Of a DNA stretch of 32,418 bases, positions 26,685 through 32,418 are shown in pieces. The notes under the pieces were generated by a model that searched no databases, was not told the DNA's origin, and worked only from the letters and a program-made list of their open reading frames with translations. Position numbers and translations under genes: made by a program. The stretch covers positions 7,501-39,918 of the forward strand of contig CAJNDS010001036.1 of assembly GCA_905221605.1 (NCBI GenBank), in the 5' to 3' direction. Each line of letters opens with the position of its first letter. Position 1 is the first letter of the stretch. The stretch comes from Symbiodinium natans. Lineage: Eukaryota; Sar; Dinophyceae; Suessiales; Symbiodiniaceae.

Positions 26685-26703
26685 CCCCCCCCCCCCCCCC
26701 CCC
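26685..26703. repeat. C19 homopolymer
   Basis: Nineteen C in a row, 31 bp before the start codon of the next gene. Confidence 0.95.
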
Positions 26704-26733
26704 AAACACTCCCGCTCATGGAGCGGCAGTTTT

Positions 26734-27669
26734 ATGTCGGCAGCCATTTTCCACTTCCAGCCTTGTCTTGTCAAACGCCCAGGAAGAGGCATGTCCAAGA
26801 CTTCGGTCAGGTTCGCGTGCCCTGATGTACGAGTTTCATATGTGGAAAACACTCGTTTTACTCAGATCGGCGACCCGCACTGGCTTGTTGTGGAACCTGG
26901 TTTGGCGTACTTGGGTACGTGCAAGAACTTGTCCTGCCCTGCAACGATAACGGTTTGCAACATGGAAATGGGCAAGCATCGGCCGAACGAGGACTACTGC
27001 TACAGCCAGATCCGGTGCCCGGCCTGCCAGACGCCCTTTCAGCCGGAGTGCTTCTACTTCCAGCACTGCTCAGCCAAGATTAACTTCTGTTTTGAGGGGA
27101 GCGTGCCCGATGAACTTCGAGTTTCAGAGGACCGAGACCTCAAGTCCCGTGTTCTTGGCAAGCGCGGCCAGGTTGCTGTCTACAACCTGCTTGTCATCGA
27201 GGTCGACCGACCGGGCACTTACGAAGATGATGGCACACTGGATGCCAAGTACACCTTCGCACTTGACAGAATGCTAGCACATGCGCGGAACCTGTCCACG
27301 GCGTCGACAACCGGTTCAACTCCGAAACAACAGCCAATCGCACCAACTCCACAGTCGTGGCAAAGGCCAAACATGCTGAATCCACAAGACATCCGCTATG
27401 TTCAGGACAGTATCTCCAGCAGGTTTATGTGTGGTCGCAGAGTCGTTGAAACCATGAACCAGTTGCTCACTGGCCTTTCAGTGGATCTCATTCCAACAAT
27501 CCGCGTCTTCCCGTGGAACGGCCACTGGCACTCAGAAGACAATCGCCGGCTTTGGGCCTTCAAGAAAGCCGGTCTAAAGGCAGTTCCAGTGCGTTATGTG
27601 GACAAGTCGTCGGTTGACTCCAGAAAGTTCACTACGCGGGATGGCGGGCTGACCATTCGTATGCGATAA
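26734..27669 (+). CDS. Single-exon protein with Cys-rich zinc module and ParB-like C-terminal domain
   Basis: An intact 311-residue frame starting ATG at 26734; a second in-frame ATG is at 26791. Residues 60-121 hold C63-x4-C68, then CPAC (95-98), C106 and C112, a pattern of a small zinc-binding module (CKNLSC...IRCPAC...C). Residues 219-290 read IRYVQDSIS...IPTIRVFPWNGHWHSEDNRRLWAFKKAG, which I recognise as a domain common in protists with the DNRRLW motif and resembling ParB-like folds. The middle (185-215) is a Ser/Thr/Gln/Pro linker. No signal peptide or membrane segment. Unlike its neighbours it has no introns and no repeat inside, which suggests retroposition or transfer. Molecular function is not known to me. 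Confidence 0.85.
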   Translation: MSAAIFHFQPCLVKRPGRGMSKTSVRFACPDVRVSYVENTRFTQIGDPHWLVVEPGLAYLGTCKNLSCPATITVCNMEMGKHRPNEDYCYSQIRCPACQTPFQPECFYFQHCSAKINFCFEGSVPDELRVSEDRDLKSRVLGKRGQVAVYNLLVIEVDRPGTYEDDGTLDAKYTFALDRMLAHARNLSTASTTGSTPKQQPIAPTPQSWQRPNMLNPQDIRYVQDSISSRFMCGRRVVETMNQLLTGLSVDLIPTIRVFPWNGHWHSEDNRRLWAFKKAGLKAVPVRYVDKSSVDSRKFTTRDGGLTIRMR

Positions 27670-28050
27670 GCACCAGCCCATGTGATCCTTGAGATTCCTT
27701 GAGCGCATTCGGTTTCACACCCAGGATGCAGCCCAGCAGCTTGTGTGGAGAAACGGTTCTTACTGCCTACTGCATAGTACTGATATAGCTATTCTCACTC
27801 CTCTTCATCGTCTTCCTTCTGCATGATTCTGTTACTTGACTCTTGGAATACGGGGCCAGCTCCCATATGGGGGATGCCAGGGGCTGTTGAGGAGTAGTTG
27901 CTTGGCTACCACCACCTCAAATGGACCCCCCCGAGTAGTCACGTGATAGTCATAGGGTCATACTCCGAGGGTTGGGCAACCGAACAGCCCAAGGTGAGCT
28001 TAGAAGCCCATGCTTGCCCAGAATCAATACCCCTTTCAGTCATTCCACGC
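27670..28050. other. Downstream unique region, probably 3' flank
   Basis: No coding frame or repeat array. Stretch 27900-27985 has short inverted words around TAGTCACGTGATAGTCATAG. No poly(A) signal that I would trust. Confidence 0.4.
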
Positions 28051-28160
28051 TCCCCCAAGCCCTAAACCCCAAACCCCGAACCCTAAACCCCAAACTCTAA
28101 ACCCTAAACCTGAAACCCGAAACCCAAACCCTAAACCCTTACTCGCATGGCCCATCTCAG

Positions 28161-28228
28161 GTTCTTGCAACCGCTTTTTCTGATCGTTGTTCGCGGCGAC
28201 GGTAGCCCGAACGAGGCGCGGAGGGAAG
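28161..28228 (+). CDS. Exon-like island, unknown product
   Basis: After CCATCTCAG: FLQPLFLIVVRGDGSPNEAR, then GT at 28229 (GGGAAG|GTTTCA). Hydrophobic then polar. May belong with the next exon. Confidence 0.4.
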
Positions 28229-28244
28229 GTTTCAAGGCTCAGGG

Positions 28245-28345
28245 CTGTTGAGGGTCTCAGGGTTTCGGGGTCTGAGGTTGAGGGTTTCAGGGTTTCAGGG
28301 TTTAGGGTTGAGGGTTTCAGGGTTTGAGGTTGAGGGTTTCAGAGG
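28245..28345. repeat. Degenerate TTTCAGGG array
   Basis: Units are mainly GGGTTTCA and GGGTTGA, a diverged octamer form of the family. Confidence 0.8.
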
Positions 28346-28373
28346 TTCGAGAGTCCAGGAACGCCTCTTGCAG

Positions 28374-28481
28374 GGACAGGTTCGGTTTTACCGAGTTCCT
28401 TTGGATGTAGAGGAGAGGGGCGCCGGGATCGTTGCTTTCATGCGGTCAGTTCTTCAACTGATTGATGGCTTCCGGGCTTCC
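28374..28481 (+). CDS. Exon-like island, unknown product
   Basis: After CTCTTGCAG: GQVRFYRVPLDVEERGAGIV then AFMRSVLQLIDGF, open to a stop at 28491-28493, with possible GC donor at 28475 or GT at 28482. Among the most protein-like islands. Family not recognised. Confidence 0.5.
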
Positions 28482-28941
28482 GTAGGGGTGTAGGGGCCGT
28501 GTGATTATAGCTGTGTTATAGCCGGGACCTGAAGGAGCCCCTGAATTGCGAGGCCTCGTTACCTCGGATGGTTCTGAGGTACATGGGATTTAAGACTTAG
28601 ACATGGGTTTGCGGTTTGAGATGTAGGGTTTAGGGTTTAGGGTTTAGGGGTTCAAGAAGCGGCGTTAAGCCAGCCCGCATCTTCGTACAGTGTCGCCCCC
28701 AACATCGACTCTCCACCCAGAAGAGTCCGGACCGCGTCCCCCCAAACCTGAAATGTTCCCTAAACCCTGTACCCTAAGCCCCTGAACCGTGAATCCTGAG
28801 CAACCCTGAAACTTGGGATCTTCCCCCTTATGCTAACAGTCCTCAACCCCTCCTGGCCCCGCACTCCGTACCACCTGGCTCTCAGAAGTGACCTTAGCCC
28901 CACCGACGCCTTCCTTCGCCCTTCCTTCCCCCGACCTTGCC

Positions 28942-28980
28942 ATGGCTGACGCCGCCCCGCTCGCACCCGGAGCCCGCAAG
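28942..28980 (+). CDS. Candidate first exon (start codon present)
   Basis: TTGCCATGGCT gives a start codon in good context, then MADAAPLAPGARK and a GC donor (CGCAAG|GCGGGC) in phase 0, followed by TTTAGGG-type DNA. The phase fits the exon at 30184. An overlapping minus-strand frame without motifs is less likely. Confidence 0.4.
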
Positions 28981-28984
28981 GCGG

Positions 28985-29483
28985 GCGGAGGGTTTAGGGC
29001 TTCAAGAGCTTTAAGGGGCTTTAGGGTTTAGGGCTAGGGGTTTAGGGTTTGGGGTTTAGCCCTGAAACCCTGAGCCCTAAAACTCATGGTCTCAACCCTA
29101 AGCCCCAACCTGTCCTGAACTCTAAGACCTCCAACCTCCGAAACCCGAAATCGTGGTCTCAACTCAACCCTAAACCGGATGTGGGGTTGCGGGATCTTGG
29201 AAGCGAGTTTGTACAAGGATTTGGGGTTTAGGTGTTTGTTGTGTTTGCGGTCTCCTTTGGGCTTCAGGGTTGAGAGCTTCTTTGTCTGGGTTCAACGGTT
29301 CTTGATGGCCTAGTAGTAGGGTAGGTAACCTTTAACCTTTTGGGGTAGTACAATCCCCTTATAATCCCAAAGGTTAACCTTTAGTTCCTCCAGGTTACTG
29401 GACAACTGAGATGGGCATGTGGTGGACTTCTTGGGGGCTTCCATGCGCAGAGTGTCTCCACACCCTCAAGTGGGCCAATCCGG
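28985..29483. other. Mixed degenerate heptamers and a hairpin-forming repeat
   Basis: Short TTTAGGG and CCCTAAA-like words, then an inverted repeat at 29323-29398 built on AACCTTT words (TAACCTTTTGGG at 29333-29344 against CCCAAAGGTTA at 29366-29376, with outer GTAACCT/AGGTTAC). Small open frames only. Confidence 0.5.
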
Positions 29484-29560
29484 GTGAACCCTCAACCCTC
29501 CACCCTCCACCCTCCACCCTCCACCCTCCACCCTCCACCCTCCACCCTCCACCCTCCACC

Positions 29561-29599
<39 letters not shown>

Positions 29600-29889
29600 A
29601 TCCTAAACCCTACACCCCAAGACCCTAAGACCCCAAAATCCAGGCGCATGAGCTCAGTCTTCGCAAACCCTAAACCCTAAACCCTAAACCCCAAACCCCA
29701 AACCCTCAACCCTAAACCCTAAACCCTAAACCCAAAACCCTAAACCCTAAACCCTAAACCCTAAACCCTAAACCCTAAACCCTAAACCCTAAACCCTAAA
29801 CCCTAAACCCTAAACCCTAAACCCTAAACCCTAAACCCTAAACCCTAAACCCTAAACCCTAAACCCTAAACCCTAAACCCTAAACCCTA
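29484..29889. repeat. CCCTCCA / CCCTCAA array passing into CCCTAAA array
   Basis: About ten CCCTCCA units and six CCCTCAA units (29484-29600), a short unique word at 29630-29667, then roughly 30 CCCTAAA units (29668-29889), the longest array in the window. Confidence 0.9.
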
Positions 29890-30183
29890 GCGAAGCGCAC
29901 CTCTGGACTCGTGCTTTGGGGTGTGTGCTGGGGTTAAGTTTCCTTGGGATGCGGTTGAGGGGCTAGGTGTTTAGTGGCTAAGGTAGGGTTTTAGGCTGGT
30001 TTAAGACCAAAATCAACATTTAGTTTTCAAATAATCAGTAGATCACAATTGCAAGCGTTTAGGGTTTAGCCTTGGGATGTTCCCCCTTATACTAACAGTC
30101 CTAAACCCTAAGCCCCAAGCCCTAAGCCCTAAGCCCTAAGCCCTAAACCCTAAACCCTAAACCCTAAACCCTAAACTCCCAAG
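29890..30183. other. Unique patch and acceptor-side CCCTAAA arm
   Basis: 29890-30060 has one open frame (SEAHLWTRALGCVLGLSFLG) of uncertain value. 30072-30102 repeats 28813-28843. 30104-30175 is a CCCTAAG/CCCTAAA arm before the next exon. Confidence 0.45.
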
Positions 30184-30300
30184 TTTGGCCATTTCAAGCG
30201 GTTCGTGGGTGTTGGCTTCCGAGCTGGCGAGGTGTTGGCCGATGAGGTGGCCGCACCGTTCCGGGAGGAGATTCGCAAGGCCGAGCTTTTGCATTCTTGG
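30184..30300 (+). CDS. Exon-like island, unknown product
   Basis: After CTCCCAAG: FGHFKRFVGVGFRAGEVLAD then EVAAPFREEIRKAELLHSW, 39 codons, phase 0 to phase 0. The donor GT at 30301 is formed by the first repeat unit (TTGG|GTTTTAGGG). No stop in frame and good protein composition make this the best unassigned exon. Family not recognised. Confidence 0.55.
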
Positions 30301-30722
30301 GTTTTAGGGTTTAGGGTTTAGGGGTTTAGGGTTTAGGGTTTAGGGGTTTAGGGGTTTAGGGGTTTAGTGGTCTAGGGGTTTAGGGGTTTAGGGGTTTAGT
30401 GGTTAGGGCTAAACCCGACTCCCCGGGTCCCGGATGAAGCCGCGGTTCTGGCGGGAATCTAGGCATGTTGGGGTTTAGGGTCTCAGTCTCACAGGCCTCT
30501 GTACGCGCGAGAAAAGCAGAACTTAGCCCCTAGCACGGCCCCTGAGGGGCCTTCAAAAACTCGTGACTGAGACCCCCTTAAGACCTAAGATCCTACATCC
30601 CTTAAGGGCCTATGCAAGCAGCTCGACAATTTCGAGCGCCCAACCTGAAACCCCAACCTAGGTAGGCCCTTTGTGGCCATAGTAACCCAAGTCCCCGCGC
30701 CTCGGATCATGGCATCCCGCAG
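30301..30722. repeat. TTTAGGG/TTTAGGGG arm and inverted-repeat patch
   Basis: Heptamers then octamers TTTAGGGG (30301-30410). Further on, GGGTCTCAGTCTCAC (30478-30492) and GTGACTGAGACCCC (30563-30576) form an imperfect inverted repeat around the palindrome GGCCCCTGAGGGGCC (30538-30552). Confidence 0.7.
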
Positions 30723-30875
30723 GTAGCGGGTTCGCAGAGTTCCGCGATGTTCATTTGCGTTCTTTGTTTAGGGACACAAAGCATCGCCACGTTCGTAGTA
30801 GGAATGAAGGGTGGCATTCCTCAATTCAGGGGTCTTGGTCTTGGGCTCTCCGGTTACGTTCCCGAAGGTTCCTGA
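30723..30875 (+). CDS. Candidate terminal exon, unknown product
   Basis: After ATCCCGCAG the frame reads about 50 codons including SSAMFICVLCLGTQSIATFV and GLGLSGYVPEGS, then TGA at 30873-30875. One other forward frame is also open, so the choice is uncertain. A hydrophobic segment could span a membrane. Confidence 0.35.
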   Translation, partial: VAGSQSSAMFICVLCLGTQSIATFVVGMKGGIPQFRGLGLGLSGYVPEGS

Positions 30876-30907
30876 GATCTCAAGACCCCAGGCCCCAGTC
30901 CAGCAAA

Positions 30908-31280
30908 AGGATTTAGGGTTTAGGGTTTGGGGTTTGGGGCTTGGGGTTTGGGGTTTGGGGTTTAGGGTTTAGGGTTTAGGCCCCGACAGGGTCCCGGTGC
31001 GGGTTTTCAGGGCATGAGCTCAGTCTTTGCAAACCCTAAACCCTAAACCCCAAACCCCAAACCCTAAACCCTAAACCCTGAACCCTAAACCCTAAACCCC
31101 AAACCCCAAACCCTAAACCCTAAACCCTGAAACCCTAAACCCTAAACCCTAAACCCTAAACCCTAAACCCTGAAACCCTGAAACCCTAAACCCTAAACCC
31201 TAAACCCTAAACCCTAAACCCTAAACCCTAAACCCTAAACCCTAAACCCTAAACCCTAAACCCCAAGTACGCCCTGGCAG
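30908..31280. repeat. TTTAGGG arm (30908-30980) facing CCCTAAA arm (31031-31264)
   Basis: The right arm has about 32 units with CCCCAAA and CCCTGAAA interruptions. Its left junction (from 31012) repeats the junction at 29646. The acceptor CCCTGGCAG precedes the island at 31281. Confidence 0.9.
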
Positions 31281-31348
31281 TCCGTGGCCGAGATGGGCGG
31301 AGTCGGGCCCAAGCTGGTCGGACGCTGGGGCAAGCAACAGAACAGTGG
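31281..31348 (+). CDS. Exon-like island, unknown product
   Basis: After CTGGCAG: SVAEMGGVGPKLVGRWGKQQ, then GT at 31349 in the first TTTAGGG-type unit. Repeat arms on both sides in intron orientation. Family not recognised. Confidence 0.4.
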
Positions 31349-31500
31349 GTTTAGGATTTAGGGTTCAGGGTTTAGGGTTTAGGGTTTAGGGTTTAGGGTT
31401 TAGGGTATTCAGGGTTTAGGGTTTAGGGTTACGGGTTAAGGGTACTAAGAGCTCTTTAGGACGGTTTTTGAAGGGTTTTCTTTTAACCAAGTGGGTGCAG
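31349..31500. repeat. TTTAGGG arm
   Basis: About ten units (31349-31440), then unique DNA ending in GTGGGTGCAG, the acceptor for the next island. Confidence 0.8.
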
Positions 31501-31537
31501 GACAATAAGGCCTTTTATGAACTGCTTTTTATGAGTG
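31501..31537 (+). CDS. Exon-like island, unknown product
   Basis: After GGTGCAG: DNKAFYELLFMS, then GT at 31538. Short, but bounded by good splice words. Confidence 0.3.
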
Positions 31538-31587
31538 GTTGTTTAAGGGTTTTGACATGGTGATTCAAGGGTTTTCGATGCTCTGCA

Positions 31588-31715
31588 TCCTAAACCCTAA
31601 ACCCTAAACCCTAAACCCTAAACCCTAAACCCTAAATCCTAAATCCTAAACCCTAAACCCTCAGCCCTAAACCCTCAGCCCTAAACACTAAGCCCTAAAC
31701 CCTAAGCCTTTAAAC
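31588..31715. repeat. CCCTAAA arm
   Basis: About 16 units with CCCTCAG and CCTAAAT variants before the next island. Confidence 0.85.
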
Positions 31716-31720
31716 TCTAG

Positions 31721-31819
31721 TTGGGGGAGAACCAAGGATTCTTAGCCAACTCGGACCCTGCGGCGAAGAAGCGCCCTGGCTGCGGTTTTGCGGGCTTTCT
31801 GGGCTGTTTTCAGCGTGGG
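31721..31819 (+). CDS. Exon-like island, unknown product
   Basis: After ACTCTAG: LGENQGFLANSDPAAKKRPG then CGFAGFLGCFQRG, with GT at 31820 entering TTTGGGG/TTTAGGG repeat. Basic, Gly/Cys-rich. Family not recognised. Confidence 0.45.
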
Positions 31820-32299
31820 GTTCAGGGTTGGGGGCTGGGGTTTGGGGTTTAGGGTTGGGGGGTAGGGTTTTGGAGTTTAGGGTTTAGGGTTTGGGGTTTA
31901 GGGTTTGGGGGTTTCGGGTTTTGGGTGTTTTGGGGTTTAGTGTTTTGAGGGCTTTAGAGTTCAGAGGCTTTGAGACAGGGTTAGGGCTTGAGGGCTTGGG
32001 TTCCGGTGGATCTAGGCTCCGGGGTTTGGGGCTCAGTTGCCAGCAGGAGGCTCTTTCCCAAAGACCGGTTAAGGTTTAGGGTCTAGGGTCAAGGGTTTAG
32101 GGTTTAGGGTTTAGGGTTTAGGCGTTAGGGTTTAGGGTTTAGGGTCAAGGGTCTAGGGTTTAGGGTTTAGGGTTTAAGTGTTGTTCAAGGCTTCAGGGGG
32201 TTTAGGGTTTAGGGCATAGGAGTTAGAGCTGCGACTTTGGACCCGCTAAACCTTGAGTCTCCAAACCCTTACGCACTAAAAATCAAAAAGCCGATTCCA
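31820..32299. repeat. TTTAGGG/TTTGGGG arm and degenerate repeat
   Basis: Two TTTAGGG clusters (31855-31960, 32065-32180) with a variable G-rich patch between. A short island at 32040-32070 (GTTGCCAG...) is too small to judge. Confidence 0.75.
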
Positions 32300-32418
32300 T
32301 ACGCTGAACCCTAAACCCTAAAACCCTAAACCCTAAACCCTAAACCCTAAACCCTAAACCCTAAACCCTAAACCCTAAACCCTAAACCCTAAACCCTAAA
32401 CCCTAAACCCTAAACCCT
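32300..32418. repeat. CCCTAAA array at the window edge
   Basis: About 15 units, running out of the window. The orientation is opposite to a right-hand chromosome end, so this is an internal array. Confidence 0.9.

Noticed and set aside
29668-29889. CRISPR or other spaced repeat array
   Set aside because: Units are 7-bp head-to-tail repeats with no spacers.
32300-32418. True chromosome end (telomere)
   Set aside because: A right-hand end should read TTTAGGG toward the end on the plus strand. This array reads CCCTAAA, and the same arrays occur throughout the window.
1-32418. tRNA, rRNA, snRNA or spliced-leader RNA genes
   Set aside because: Looked for tRNA-like arms, 5S-like boxes and the full 22-nt leader on both strands; only the 11-mer in the LTRs was found.

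Overview
The window looks like nuclear DNA of a dinoflagellate. Three things point that way. A Ty1/copia-type retrotransposon carries extra enzyme-like domains of the sort seen in Symbiodinium-like elements. Short exons appear to be split by introns with GC as well as GT donors. Blocks of the heptamer TTTAGGG/CCCTAAA are spread through almost all non-coding DNA. No prokaryotic features (operons, ribosome binding sites, CRISPR) and no tRNA or rRNA genes were seen. The exact genus cannot be read from this sequence.

Layout. 1-3106: a split gene for an RsmH/MraW-type 16S rRNA methyltransferase; four phase-compatible exons are proposed, and the catalytic core at 1548-2365 is certain. 4337-6704: a split gene for O6-alkylguanine-DNA alkyltransferase (MGMT/Ogt family); four exons join in phase and include the PCHR active site. 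6985-9133 and 19327-19906: a chain of exon-like islands of an unrecognised gene or genes. 9371-19163: a nearly complete copia element with 229-bp LTRs (2 differences), a 5-bp target duplication CCCTG, a half-tRNA-Met-like primer site and a gag-pol reading frame broken by four frameshifts. 20400-26510: more exon-like islands, short tandem arrays (7-, 8- and 9-mers) and small inverted repeats. 26734-27669: an intact single-exon gene for a zinc-binding/ParB-like protein. 28161-31819: further exon-like islands, including a plausible first exon at 28942. 32300-32418: the window ends inside a CCCTAAA array.

The main pattern is architectural. Exon-like islands are very often preceded by (CCCTAAA)n and followed by (TTTAGGG)n, so each intron starts with TTTAGGG arms and ends with CCCTAAA arms and could fold into a long hairpin that brings its splice sites together. 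Two of the three MGMT introns show this directly. The heptamer itself contains donor-like G|GTTTAG and acceptor-like TTTAG|G strings. I suggest these are introns built or expanded from telomere-type repeat, not telomeres.

The retrotransposon polyprotein is the second point of interest. Besides Gag (CCCH plus CCHC zinc motifs), integrase, reverse transcriptase and RNase H, it has two tandem aspartic-protease lobes, a cytosine-C5-methyltransferase-like domain, a 2-oxoglutarate/Fe(II)-dioxygenase-like domain and a C-terminal membrane/cysteine-rich tail.
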